A stretch of DNA of 64,000 nt from Faecalibacterium sp. I3-3-89 (GTDB lineage Bacteria; Bacillota; Clostridia; Oscillospirales; Ruminococcaceae), in the NCBI RefSeq assembly GCF_023347275.1, contig NZ_CP094468.1:2046001-2110000 (forward strand), in the 5' to 3' direction. This document shows positions 33,258-42,181 of this stretch, piece by piece. Positions within the stretch are counted from its first letter, which is position 1; each line of letters starts with the position of its first letter. A program made the translations under genes and the position numbers. Under the pieces are notes generated by a model that saw only the letters and a program-made list of their open reading frames with translations, had not been told where the DNA came from and searched no databases.

Positions 33258-34037
33258 TCAATGGCAGCTATGCTTGCCGCAGCCGTGGTCACCGCAGGAG
33301 TGACCAGCCTCGCCGTGCTCATGATCATGGTGGTCACAGTGAACATTGGAATCGTAGCCCAGATTTCCGTTGAGCAATGCGCTCACCGCAGCATCAGCGT
33401 CCCCGCTGACACCGCCGTAGAGCTTGATGCCCGCTTCGGCCAGAGCTGCCTGCGCACCGCCGCCGATGCCTCCGCAAATCAAAGTGTCCACGCCGTTCTG
33501 CATCAGGAAGCCTGCCAGTGCGCCGTGACCGCTGCCGTTGGTGTCAACGACTTTCGCATGAGTGATTTTGCCGTCCACAGCTTCATAAAGCTTGAACTGC
33601 TCGGTGTGACCGAAATGCTGAAAGATTTGACCGTTTTCATAGGTAACTGCAATTTTCATAATGGAATCTCCTTTGCAAGTTTTGCCTAATTTTTCCATGT
33701 TGGTTCTCTGCATCCGGCAGCAACGTCCGCAGTGAGCTGCCTCCTGTCCTCCGCAAATGCGGTAGTTTCCCCCGGTGATGTGCAGCGGTTTCCCGTGGAC
33801 AAGACACGCTGCAATCTTGCGCCGTGCGCCTTCGTAAATCTCCTGCACGGTAGAGCGTGAAATGTCCATCTGCGCGGCACACTGCTCGTGGGTTCGCTGC
33901 TCCAAGTCAACCAGCCGAATGACCTCGTATTCGTCCAGCGTCAGCAGGATCGGCTCGGTATTCTCGCACCCGTTGGGACAGAATGTATCGACCTGTGATA
34001 CGCCACAAATTTGACGGCACCGTGGCGGTCTTGGCAT
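33258..34037 (-). CDS. DUF134 HTH - NifX/NifB-like (dinitrogenase Fe-Mo cofactor) domain fusion
   Basis: 259 residues. The DUF134 part (MPRPPRCRQICGVSQVDTFC.., LTLDEYEVIRLVDLEQRTHE, MDISRSTVQEIYEGARRK) is a sigma-region-4-like HTH with cysteines. From about residue 125 comes a NifX/NafY-like domain (MKIAVTYENGQIFQHFGHTE..) and a His/Cys-rich metal-binding tail (HCDHHDHEHGEAGHSCGDHG). Metal-cluster sensing or trafficking is likely. Start ATG 34037; the tail may bind Fe, Ni or Zn. Coupled to the Crp/Fnr gene. Confidence 0.8.
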   Translation of the reverse strand: MPRPPRCRQICGVSQVDTFCPNGCENTEPILLTLDEYEVIRLVDLEQRTHEQCAAQMDISRSTVQEIYEGARRKIAACLVHGKPLHITGGNYRICGGQEAAHCGRCCRMQRTNMEKLGKTCKGDSIMKIAVTYENGQIFQHFGHTEQFKLYEAVDGKITHAKVVDTNGSGHGALAGFLMQNGVDTLICGGIGGGAQAALAEAGIKLYGGVSGDADAAVSALLNGNLGYDSNVHCDHHDHEHGEAGHSCGDHGCGKHSCH

Positions 34038-34072
34038 GGGAGCTTTCTTCCCTTTGTATTCGGTATATTCCG

Positions 34073-34101
34073 ATTGTAGCACTTTGAGCAGAAAAAAGCA
34101 A
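34073..34101 (-). promoter_or_regulatory. promoter of the DUF134-NifX/Crp unit
   Basis: Minus strand TTGCTT (34096-34101), 17-bp spacer, TACAAT (34073-34078). Confidence 0.6.
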
Positions 34102-34312
34102 TTTTTTCAAAAGCTGCTACATTTTCCGTCCTCATATGTGTGCCGGCTGATATTCGGAGTCGAATGCTACATGTGAGCCTTGTTCGTAATGCCCACCGAT
34201 CATGACCGTAGCGGCAGTCACAGCATCCACATGAAAGCGTTCCCGGTAATGCTTGCATTTTCGTAAAAAAACGTTATAATTGAATCAGTTAAATCAAAGG
34301 AGGCATCAAATC

Positions 34313-34519
34313 ATGAAATCACATAAATACTGGGCCTTAGGCGCACTTTTCTGTATGTTGGGATGCATTTATTCTGGAATCAAAAAATCTATGACTGCGC
34401 ATAAATACTTTGCCTATTCTTCATTGATTTGTATGGGCATGTCCATTTATTCCGGTCACAAACTGGTTTCTCCAAAGAAGAAAAAAATCACTAAATCAAA
34501 TAATAGTGAGAATAGTTAA
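34313..34519 (+). CDS. small two-helix membrane protein, unknown
   Basis: 68 residues: KYWALGALFCMLGCIYSGIK and KYFAYSSLICMGMSIYSGHK form two similar hydrophobic hairpin helices, i.e. an internal repeat, followed by a lysine-rich tail. AAAGGAGG lies 8 bp before ATG 34313. AT-rich compared with the redox block. No family recognised. Confidence 0.6.
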   Translation: MKSHKYWALGALFCMLGCIYSGIKKSMTAHKYFAYSSLICMGMSIYSGHKLVSPKKKKITKSNNSENS

Positions 34520-34545
34520 ACAAAAAAATTCCTTTCTTTATCTTT

Positions 34546-34832
34546 ATTCTCCTTGCCCTGCGGGACCAGTATGATTTTGAATACGGAACCGATAAAGAGG
34601 TTGACGGTGTGCTGTCATCAACGACAAGTGCAAGGCTCTGGCGCAAAAGGTCAAAGAGATTATCGACACCAAATCTTCGTTTGCTGACTGGCTGAACAAT
34701 CAGAACGTCCGCGATCAGTTGAGGCTGGAGATCAAGATCTGCCTTGTAAAAAACAGCTATCCTCCACAGTACAGCCCCGAAGTTTTCAAAAAGGTCATGG
34801 AGCAGGTCGAGAACTTTGAGGAGAACAATTAA
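34546..34832 (+). pseudogene. type I restriction enzyme HsdR C-terminal remnant
   Basis: Frame 1 gives LRDQYDFEYGTDKEVDGVL; a shifted frame then gives NDKCKALAQKVKEIIDTKSS, FADWLNNQNVRDQLRLEIKI and YSPEVFKKVMEQVENFEENN before TAA (34830-34832). This is the C-terminal tail of HsdR-type restriction subunits. A frameshift near 34605 and loss of everything upstream make it non-functional. Confidence 0.7.
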
Positions 34833-34845
34833 ATCATCCATAAAG

Positions 34846-34897
34846 AAAAAAATACAGCTATATTCAGGCTTCACACTGAAATATAGCTGTATTTTTT
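34846..34897 (+). terminator. intrinsic terminator
   Basis: AAATACAGCTATATTCAG paired with CTGAAATATAGCTGTATTT, then TTTT. Confidence 0.8.
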
Positions 34898-34994
34898 GCA
34901 TCGCTAATAATTGTTGTGTCTTCTCTTGAAAACAGCGTAAAGATTTATTATAATAAGATAAATAGTTGTTGCTTTTGCAAAGGAGGGCTGAAGT

Positions 34995-36500
34995 ATGGCA
35001 GCGCAGCGCACCTATCTGGCAATCGACCTGAAAAGCTTCTATGCCTCGGTGGAGTGCGTAGACCGTCATCTGGATCCCCTGACCACCAATCTGGTGGTGG
35101 CGGACGCCTCCCGCACCGAAAAGACCATCTGCCTTGCGGTGTCGCCCTCCCTGAAAGCTTACAAGATACCCGGCAGAGCACGGCTGTTTGAAGCCGTTCA
35201 GCGGGTGAAAGAGGTCAACGCTCAGCGGCTGCAAACTGCCATCCGGCAGCACAAGGCAGTCCGGGAAGAGGATGGAAAATACCACTTTGCCAGCACCTCT
35301 TTTGATGCCAATGCCCTGAATGCAGACCCTGCACTGGGGCTGAGCTACATCGTTGCGCCGCCCCGGATGCAGCGGTATCTGGACGTTTCTACCCAAATCT
35401 ACAAGACCTACCTCAAATATGTGTCCCCGGCGGATATCTACCCCTACTCCATCGACGAGGTTTTCATTGATGTGACGGGCTATCTGCCTTATTATCACAT
35501 GAGCGCCCATGAACTTGCCATGACCATGGTGCGGAAGGTGCTGTACAACACCGGCATCACCGCAACGGCAGGCATCGGCACTAACCTCTACCTTGCAAAG
35601 CTGGCCATGGACATTGTGGCAAAGCACATCCCGGCAGACAAAGATGGTGTCCGCATTGCGGAACTGGATGAGCAGTCCTATCGGTATCTGCTGTGGAACC
35701 ACAGACCCCTGACGGATTTCTGGATGACCGGTCCCGGAACCGTCAAGCGGCTGGAAGCTCATGGCATCTACACCATGGGGGACTTGGCACGGTTCTCCAT
35801 CCATGGAGAGGATCGTCTGTATGAGATTTTCGGCGTGGATGCAGAAATCCTCATCGACCACGCATGGGGCTACGAACCCTGCGGCATGGAGCAGATCAAA
35901 AGCTACAAGCCCAGCACCAACAGCATCAGCGAGGGGCAGGTACTATCCACTCCTTACCCGTATGATAAAGCAAAACTCATTGTCCGGGAGATGGCGGAGA
36001 TTCTGATGTTCCGGCTCACGGAAAAGAAGCTGGTGGCGGAATCCATCACCTTGGAGGTGGGCTACGACCGGGAGAACGTGGACAAGGGCGGCTATCGTGG
36101 TCTGACCCAGACCGACCGCTACGGCAGAATCATCCCCAAGGCGGCACACGGCACCGTCCGGTTTGATGCCCCTACCAATCTGGGCAGTACCCTCATCAAC
36201 GAAAGCGCAAAGCTGTTTGAGCGCATCACCGACCCGGCGCTGACGGTGCGGCGCATTACTATCAACGCCAACAAGGTCACGCCGGACGAGGGCATCTATC
36301 AGGTGGACTTTTTCACCGACACCAAGAAGCTGGAAAAGGAGAAAAAACTCCAGCAAGCCATGCTTGGCATCAAGAACAAGTACGGCAAAAATGCCGTACT
36401 GAAAGCCAGCAGCTACGAGGAAGGTGCCACCATGCGCCAACGCAATGCGCAGATCGGTGGTCACAGCGCAGGAGGTTCGGATGGAAAACTACAAAAGTAG
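34995..36500 (+). CDS. Y-family DNA polymerase (UmuC/DinB-like)
   Basis: 501 residues. The catalytic motifs are IDLKSFYASVECVDRHLDPL (first Asp and steric Tyr) and YSIDEVFIDVTGY (Asp-Glu pair), with thumb HhH TGPGTVKRLEAHGIYTMGDL. The little-finger domain follows. It performs translesion synthesis past damaged bases. Mobile-element Y polymerases paired with a YolD-like gene are common in Firmicutes. AAAGGAGGG lies before ATG 34995. The 3' end overlaps the next gene by 20 bp. Confidence 0.9.
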   Translation: MAAQRTYLAIDLKSFYASVECVDRHLDPLTTNLVVADASRTEKTICLAVSPSLKAYKIPGRARLFEAVQRVKEVNAQRLQTAIRQHKAVREEDGKYHFASTSFDANALNADPALGLSYIVAPPRMQRYLDVSTQIYKTYLKYVSPADIYPYSIDEVFIDVTGYLPYYHMSAHELAMTMVRKVLYNTGITATAGIGTNLYLAKLAMDIVAKHIPADKDGVRIAELDEQSYRYLLWNHRPLTDFWMTGPGTVKRLEAHGIYTMGDLARFSIHGEDRLYEIFGVDAEILIDHAWGYEPCGMEQIKSYKPSTNSISEGQVLSTPYPYDKAKLIVREMAEILMFRLTEKKLVAESITLEVGYDRENVDKGGYRGLTQTDRYGRIIPKAAHGTVRFDAPTNLGSTLINESAKLFERITDPALTVRRITINANKVTPDEGIYQVDFFTDTKKLEKEKKLQQAMLGIKNKYGKNAVLKASSYEEGATMRQRNAQIGGHSAGGSDGKLQK

Positions 36501-36978
36501 CAAGATCGGACAAGAGACCGCCCAAAAGTACGGGGACATCATAGAGATGGAACGCCCCCAGACCGAAGAATCCCTTCGCAAGCACCCCCGCATGACTTTA
36601 CAGAACCGGGCAAAGATTTTCTCTCCCTTTGCAGCCTTGCGTGGTTATGATGAGCAGCTTGCCGCAGAAAAGCAGCGCACCGAGCGTGTGCCCAAGCGCA
36701 TTCTGACTGAGGAAGAAATGTCGGCTCTGTCCGATCGGCTGATGCAGGTCACCAAGGGCATGACCATCACGGTGCGCTACTTCAAGGAAGACACCGCCCA
36801 CCCGGAGGTTCCAGCAGTGGGTAACTACATCACACTGACCGGAAAAGCAGACCGCATCGACCCGATGTTCCGCACCTTGCAAGTGGGCGACACCGTGGTG
36901 CCCTTTGAAGATCTGGTTGAGATCAGTGGGGAAAGCATCATGGAGATTGACCAATATCTAGGCATTACAGAGGATTAA
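36481..36978 (+). CDS. YolD-like partner of the Y-family polymerase
   Basis: 165 residues. The C-terminal part (GMTITVRYFKEDTAHPEVPA, GNYITLTGKADRIDPMFRTL, EISGESIMEID) is a YolD-like beta domain. Overlapping placement behind a UmuC-like gene is the typical arrangement. Its biochemical role is not established. AGGAGG lies 7 bp before ATG 36481. Confidence 0.8.
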   Translation: MENYKSSKIGQETAQKYGDIIEMERPQTEESLRKHPRMTLQNRAKIFSPFAALRGYDEQLAAEKQRTERVPKRILTEEEMSALSDRLMQVTKGMTITVRYFKEDTAHPEVPAVGNYITLTGKADRIDPMFRTLQVGDTVVPFEDLVEISGESIMEIDQYLGITED

Positions 36979-36986
36979 GCACAAAA

Positions 36987-37025
36987 AAGGCCACCAGTCG
37001 AAAAAACGGCTGGTGGTCTTGCTTA
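36987..37025 (+). terminator. intrinsic terminator
   Basis: AAGGCCACCAG/CTGGTGGTCTT stem-loop after the YolD-like gene. Confidence 0.75.
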
Positions 37026-37220
37026 CTTATGATGTATCGTCGGCAGCTGCTTGATTTTATTTCCGACTTTTTTGCGTTCCAGTGAGAACACCATATCTGG
37101 AGTACGTTTCAAAAATCCTATATCACGCCGCCAGCTTGTCCCACACTTGCAATGGAACAGCCCTGTGAACTGCTGTTTCATCTTGCGCCCGCAGTTTGGG
37201 CAGATATGTTTACTTGCCCC
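37023..37220 (-). pseudogene. zinc-ribbon protein remnant without a start codon
   Basis: Minus frame GASKHICPNCGRKMKQQFTG, LFHCKCGTSWRRDIGF, then KRTPDMVFSLERKKVGNKIK. A CxxC...CxC zinc ribbon followed by a basic tail, open for 66 codons, but the upstream codon is TGA and no start precedes the CxxC. Either a decayed gene or the end of one read in another frame from 37231. Confidence 0.4.
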
Positions 37221-37230
37221 TCATATTGCA

Positions 37231-37566
37231 TTACTGGAGCTTTGCAAGGATTTCTTCAGCCGTCATACCGCTGGCAAGCAGCTTCTTCAGCACATCTTCT
37301 GCTTCGCCTTTCTTTGCTTCTTCTGCTGCCTTTGCTTCGACGGCAGCTTTTTTGTTTTCGGCTTTGGTAAGTTCCTTGGTGGCGGCTTTCAATTCTGCTT
37401 TCTTGGCTTTCAGCTGCGTCTTCAGATCATCGAGATTTGCAGTCAGCGCAGCAACCTCAGATTCGATTTTTTCCTTTTCAGCGGTCTTTTCTGCAACGAC
37501 GGCTGCATAATCAACGCTGGCCTTTACAATACGAGCCTTATTCTTGCTTCCCTTGGGTCTTGCCAT
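37231..37566 (-). CDS. Lys/Ala/Glu-rich coiled-coil protein, unknown
   Basis: 111 residues. MARPKGSKNKARIVKASVDY at the N-terminus resembles an AT-hook-like basic head. Then comes a long heptad-rich coiled coil (KTAEKEKIESEVAALTANLD..KAKKAELKAATKELTKAENK) and a C-terminal VLKKLLASGMTAEEILAKL helix like a UBA/SHOCT-type end. Common in mobile elements; role unknown, perhaps nucleoid-associated. GGAGG lies before ATG 37566. Confidence 0.65.
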   Translation of the reverse strand: MARPKGSKNKARIVKASVDYAAVVAEKTAEKEKIESEVAALTANLDDLKTQLKAKKAELKAATKELTKAENKKAAVEAKAAEEAKKGEAEDVLKKLLASGMTAEEILAKLQ

Positions 37567-37579
37567 AATAATTTCCTCC

Positions 37580-37642
37580 CATACAGTGAAATAATTTGAT
37601 ACTTACAAGTATATTTCCAAATAGTCAGAATTGCAATAGGTA
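37580..37642 (+). repeat. direct repeat (63 bp), copy 1, left of the low-GC module
   Basis: CATACAGTGAAATAATTTGA... to ...GAATTGCAATAGGTA, matching 43862-43923 except for one T. It brackets the 6.2-kb FUSC/two-component/phospholipase module. Confidence 0.9.
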
Positions 37643-37725
37643 TAGGACGAAATTTTAGCGAAGTGCTCGTCAAAATCAGTGGTATTCAAATTTTCTTCCT
37701 GATTCACTTCACTCTGCATGTACGG

Positions 37726-38772
37726 TCACCTCACTTTCCTTTTTTTAGGCATAAACCAATAAAATATAACACAAAATGCTAAAGCAAACACAACACCAAA
37801 AACATTTTGACTCACTCTAAGACTAACCGCTCCTTGTAGTCCATATGTCTCTGCAGCAATGGCTAAAGCACCAAATGTGTTAAATACTGCCTGCCAGCCA
37901 TATTGTGCTGAAAATCCTACACCGATTCCACCAAGAATTCCTATATATGCATAGATTGACGAAGGAAGCAGAAAATATAATACTGTAAAACATATAACAC
38001 CTGCAATATTTCCGACAATCCTTTTACGGACTCTGTAGTGCATATCTTCCATAGACGGCAAAATCACGGACATGGCCGCAATACCAGCCCACATTGCACG
38101 TGGCATATTACAAAGTTCTGCAATGCAAAGGACAATCGGTACGCATAAAATCTGACATATCTGCCATTTTGTTCTGGAAGAAGTGATATCAAATTCTTGT
38201 ATCAGATCTTTCAGATTTCTTTTATAAGTTCTGTTTTTATGATTTCGATAAAATACGAAGCAGGTAAGTGCTGCACCTAAAGCCATTCCGACTAATCGCA
38301 TCTGATAGCTTTTTCCCGTAACATCATAACCATATAGCAGCAGATACCCAAGAACCAATGTAGATTGATTAAACATGGATGGATTATGGCATCCGAACAG
38401 AATCAACACAGCCAGTGCCGCAATATTTAACAGCATTCCCAATACCGGTGAAAACTGATTTGCTAAATGCGGACATACAGTCATAATTACAAAGAACAAA
38501 GCCAAAAGCATCGTAGATTGTCCGGTGTGGATCCCCAGATCCGCATTCCTAAACACCATGAGACATAATAAGACTACTACACCTACAATGCTGTTCTCAT
38601 TTCCAAATAGGATGCTGAAAATACTAACAAAGAAAAAACAAAATGCCATTGTAGCAGCTATCTTCACCAGATATACCCACATATGATATAGTTTTTCTTT
38701 TAGTGTTTCACTCTTTTTCAACAGGTTTTTAGAACCTGCCTGATTTAACTGCAACTCCTGATAAAATGTCAT
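37726..38772 (-). CDS. FUSC-family membrane transporter-like protein
   Basis: 348 residues with about ten hydrophobic helices in two blocks (KIAATMAFCFFFVSIFSILF; IAGVICFTVLYFLLPSSIYA) around a basic cytoplasmic loop (FYRNHKNRTYKRNLKDLIQE). This matches the fusaric-acid-resistance/aromatic-acid-exporter-like fold. Last gene of a unit PLD - response regulator - kinase - FUSC. Substrate unknown; an envelope stress role is suggested by its neighbours. Confidence 0.75.
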   Translation of the reverse strand: MTFYQELQLNQAGSKNLLKKSETLKEKLYHMWVYLVKIAATMAFCFFFVSIFSILFGNENSIVGVVVLLCLMVFRNADLGIHTGQSTMLLALFFVIMTVCPHLANQFSPVLGMLLNIAALAVLILFGCHNPSMFNQSTLVLGYLLLYGYDVTGKSYQMRLVGMALGAALTCFVFYRNHKNRTYKRNLKDLIQEFDITSSRTKWQICQILCVPIVLCIAELCNMPRAMWAGIAAMSVILPSMEDMHYRVRKRIVGNIAGVICFTVLYFLLPSSIYAYIGILGGIGVGFSAQYGWQAVFNTFGALAIAAETYGLQGAVSLRVSQNVFGVVFALAFCVIFYWFMPKKRKVR

Positions 38773-38805
38773 ATAAATCCTCCCATCTTCTAATTTATCT
38801 TAAAA

Positions 38806-39849
38806 CTAGATAATCTCATCTTTCTGCTTTGGCAGCTCTATAACAAATCTGCATCCACCATATTCACGGTTTTCTGCTTTGATTGTTCCTCCGGCACTAT
38901 CTACAATCCGTTTTACAAGTGCAAGACCTAGGCCATTTCCTTCTGCTTTATGAGATCCATCTACCTGATAGAACTTGTCAAATATTCTGGATTTTACATC
39001 ATCCTCTATTCCTGGTCCTTCATCTTCCAGAATGAACTTAACAGAATCCTGTTCTTGTTTCAGAAACATCGTAATTGTCCCCTTTGAAGGGCTGAACTTA
39101 ATCGCATTATCTAAAAGATTTATCCAGATATGCATAAAAAGTCCTTCATTCGCAGTATATTTAACTTCCTCCAATTCTACCTGAAAACCAATTTCTTTTT
39201 CTGTCCATTTTGTTTCCAATGAAAGAACTGCCTGGCGGATCTGTTCATCCAGACGATATTCTGTTTTTTTCATTGGTATATTCTGATTCTCTAACTTGGA
39301 TAACAGCAAAATATTACCAACCAATCCGGAAAGTCTTTGGGTGTTAAATAAGATTTTTTCTACATATTCCTCTTGATCCGGAGACAGTTCTTCTCCCTGA
39401 AGCAGCATTGTATATCCTTCAATGGCATTAATCGGGGTCTTAAACTCATGAGAAACATCAGATACAAAATCCATCTGCAGCACCTCTGTTGCACGAAGTT
39501 CTTTTGTCATAACGTTAAAACTTTGATAAGATTCTCCAACTTCTGCTATACGGCTGTTCGTTTCCAAATGCTGTTCAAAATCTCCCCGAGAAACTTCCTT
39601 CATTGCTTTACTAAGTCTTGTAATTGGTTCCAGTAACTTTGCATTAATAAAGGAAGTGATCAGCCCTGCAATCAATGTATTGAAAATCAAAAGCCAGCCA
39701 AGCACAGGTATGCTGCCCGGCAGATTAAAAAAATGATTCAAAAAAGCAAATAATAAAGCAGATATGACTGTTGAAAATACAAGTGCCAGCCAGATTGCAC
39801 CAGTCAGACAGGATCGGATCCGCAATCCTTTTTCTTTCTTTTGTTCCAT
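38806..39849 (-). CDS. two-component sensor histidine kinase
   Basis: 347 residues. Two N-terminal membrane helices with almost no extracellular loop (an intramembrane-sensing layout), a HAMP domain (EPITRLSKAMKEVSRGDFEQ), an H box with the phospho-accepting His in SDVSHEFKTPINAIEGY, and N, G1 and G2 boxes (LLDNAIKFS, EDEGPGIEDD, GNGLGLALVK). Its start overlaps the regulator stop by one base. Confidence 0.92.
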   Translation of the reverse strand: MEQKKEKGLRIRSCLTGAIWLALVFSTVISALLFAFLNHFFNLPGSIPVLGWLLIFNTLIAGLITSFINAKLLEPITRLSKAMKEVSRGDFEQHLETNSRIAEVGESYQSFNVMTKELRATEVLQMDFVSDVSHEFKTPINAIEGYTMLLQGEELSPDQEEYVEKILFNTQRLSGLVGNILLLSKLENQNIPMKKTEYRLDEQIRQAVLSLETKWTEKEIGFQVELEEVKYTANEGLFMHIWINLLDNAIKFSPSKGTITMFLKQEQDSVKFILEDEGPGIEDDVKSRIFDKFYQVDGSHKAEGNGLGLALVKRIVDSAGGTIKAENREYGGCRFVIELPKQKDEII

Positions 39850-40520
39850 TATTTTTTCACCACCTTGTATCCAATTCCACGCATTGTTACGATTTCAAAA
39901 TCAGGGTTATCTTTAAAACGCTCTCTGATTCTTCCTATATGTACCTCTATCGTATGTGGGTCTGCCTCCGTCTCGTATCCCCATACTTCATCCATCAACT
40001 GTTGTTTTGTAAATATTCTGCCTGGCGAAGCTGCAAGCTTATATAAAAGCAGGAATTCTTTTTTAGGCAAAACAAGACTTTCCTTATCAGTTGTAACCGT
40101 CATTGCATCATAATCAAACTCTGTTGAACCGATCACAATTTTGTGTTCATTCAGTATCTGTGCACGGCGAAGCAGTGCTCCGACTCTTAAAACCATTTCA
40201 TTCACATTTACCGGTTTTACCATATAATCGTCACTTCCCGAAAGAAATCCCTGGCGCATATCATCAAAGGAACCTTTCGCAGTGATCATAAGCACTGGTA
40301 TCTGATATCCTGCTGAGCGAAGTTCTGACACCAGTTCATAGCCATCCATAACCGGCATCATAATATCAGAAATGATCAGATCAATATATTCCTTAACCAA
40401 TACTTCTAATGCCTCTGCTCCATCCGATGCACTTTTGACTTGATATCCATTCTTCTCAAGCACTTTTTGGAATAGCTGGCTTAATTCTTTATCATCTTCT
40501 ACAATCAATATTTGAAACAC
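39849..40520 (-). CDS. OmpR-family response regulator
   Basis: 223 residues. Receiver with phospho-acceptor Asp in DLIISDIMMPVMDGYEL and conserved Lys in LMITAKGSFD, then a winged-helix output domain (FLLLYKLAASPGRIFTKQQL, IEVHIGRIRERF). Start taken as GTG 40520 because AAGGAGGAAGG lies 5-11 bp upstream; the ATG at 40559 lies inside the preceding phospholipase gene end. Partner of the 38806 kinase. Confidence 0.9.
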   Translation of the reverse strand: MFQILIVEDDKELSQLFQKVLEKNGYQVKSASDGAEALEVLVKEYIDLIISDIMMPVMDGYELVSELRSAGYQIPVLMITAKGSFDDMRQGFLSGSDDYMVKPVNVNEMVLRVGALLRRAQILNEHKIVIGSTEFDYDAMTVTTDKESLVLPKKEFLLLYKLAASPGRIFTKQQLMDEVWGYETEADPHTIEVHIGRIRERFKDNPDFEIVTMRGIGYKVVKK

Positions 40521-40537
40521 GTTTTCCTTCCTCCTTA

Positions 40538-41971
40538 TTAAAACAGATACCTTGCCCATCCAAGCAGATGCTGTACCAAAAATATTTTTCTCTGACGTTT
40601 CTTTGTTAATTCGATTGGCTCTACATGATATGGATCACGATAGGTTCCATCTTCCAATACCTGGCGGGACACTCTTTCATATTCCATCATGCCCTCTTCC
40701 AACTGTTTATTAATATCTTTACTGCGAATTACAAGCATCAGTTCCGTATCCAGATATGCACTTCTCATGTCCATATTAAAGGAACCGATTACAGACAGAT
40801 CATCGTCAATCAGAATACTTTTTCCGTGGTATGAATAACCGCCTTCATATTCCCAGATATTAATTCCTGTACTTAAGATTCTATTTCTGTTTTTCGCATA
40901 ATCGGCAGCCCCAAATGGATTCCCATTATTCGCAACTGAATTTGTCATGATAGAAAAATCTGAAACGTTCTCTGCAATCTCCTCCCATGTGTTATACATC
41001 ATATCATTACAGATAATATATGGCGTGTGGATCTTCACACGATTTTTTGCATTTTTCATCAATTCTCCCAACTGATACCACACTACTGGTTCTTTGGAAC
41101 CTGTGTGAATAGGATTTGACACTAATGCAATCTTTTCTGTCTCAAAAGTTTCGTCCGTGTAATCGGTATCGCAGATTCTTTCCTTATTCTCTTCAAAATA
41201 TTTCTGATAGCCGTTCTGCAGCTCTAAAACTGCGTTCTTTACAGATTTTCTATTTGCCAGTTTTTTATTGTCATGAAAATAATCACTGTCTTCTTGTTTC
41301 CATATCGTTTCAAAATACTCTAACAACTGGTTAACTGAATTTTCTTTCTCAGGTTCATCGCAAACCACTAACACGTCTCTGTCATAGTTCTTATGTCCCG
41401 GAAAATCACCCAGGAAATAATTGTATGTATTTCTTCCCCCAAGAATATATCTCTTTCCATCTGCAATCAAATATTTATCATGCATTCTACCCATCATTTT
41501 CCACGGTTTCAACGGATTGGCCTTATTATACAGTTTAATTTCAACATTCTCATGGGAAGATAATCCATAGAAATACGGATTTCCTTCCATATCAATCCAG
41601 CTCTCCATTCCATCTACTAACAGACGAATATGTACACCTCTGTCTGCCGCATCATGCAGTGCTCCTAAGATCAATTTTCCACTTTCATCGGATTGAAATG
41701 CAAAAGTAGAAAGAATAATTTCCTTTTTTGCATTCTTGATCAAACGCACTCTTTGTAAAAGCGCTTCTGGATTCTTTTCTATGATTACTGCCCGTTCTGT
41801 ATTTTCACTGCATTCGTTCCATGACCCATTTTTTGTTTCTTTTTTGGTTGTATTGGACACTTCCGGCTGCTTTTTATATGCAACGCAGATTCCGAGCAAT
41901 TCATAAAAAGCCACACATAAAAAAATTGCCAGTATAACAAGAAGGATTTTACATATTTTATGCTTTTTCAT
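40538..41971 (-). CDS. membrane-anchored phospholipase D/cardiolipin synthase-like protein
   Basis: 477 residues. One N-terminal membrane helix (KILLVILAIFLCVAFYELLG) and two HKD half-sites: MHDKYLIADGKRYILGGRN and YHGKSILIDDDLSVIGSFNM. Each HxKxxxxD supplies half of the PLD active site. It makes or cuts phosphodiester bonds in phospholipids. First gene of the two-component unit. The second half is more diverged than in ordinary cardiolipin synthase. Confidence 0.85.
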   Translation of the reverse strand: MKKHKICKILLVILAIFLCVAFYELLGICVAYKKQPEVSNTTKKETKNGSWNECSENTERAVIIEKNPEALLQRVRLIKNAKKEIILSTFAFQSDESGKLILGALHDAADRGVHIRLLVDGMESWIDMEGNPYFYGLSSHENVEIKLYNKANPLKPWKMMGRMHDKYLIADGKRYILGGRNTYNYFLGDFPGHKNYDRDVLVVCDEPEKENSVNQLLEYFETIWKQEDSDYFHDNKKLANRKSVKNAVLELQNGYQKYFEENKERICDTDYTDETFETEKIALVSNPIHTGSKEPVVWYQLGELMKNAKNRVKIHTPYIICNDMMYNTWEEIAENVSDFSIMTNSVANNGNPFGAADYAKNRNRILSTGINIWEYEGGYSYHGKSILIDDDLSVIGSFNMDMRSAYLDTELMLVIRSKDINKQLEEGMMEYERVSRQVLEDGTYRDPYHVEPIELTKKRQRKIFLVQHLLGWARYLF

Positions 41972-42113
41972 TGTACATCACCGGATTCATTTTTATTTCT
42001 TATTCTTATTCATTAGCAATACAATACAATAGAAAACTCAATTTAACCTCAACAAGGTTTGTTTTTTCATCCATGCAAAATCTTCTTTGTACAACAGACT
42101 GTTAGATATAGCA

Positions 42114-42171
42114 AAAACGGCCTTTCAAAAACAGTTAACTTCTAAATCAACTGTTTTTTGAAAGGTCGTTT
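42114..42171. terminator. intrinsic terminator between the Cls gene and the PLD gene
   Basis: About 22-bp stem AACGGCCTTTCAAAAACAGTT / AACTGTTTTTTGAAAGGTCGTT, T/A runs on both sides. The remaining 41972-42113 spacer shows no gene. Confidence 0.85.
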
Positions 42172-42181
42172 CATCAGATTC

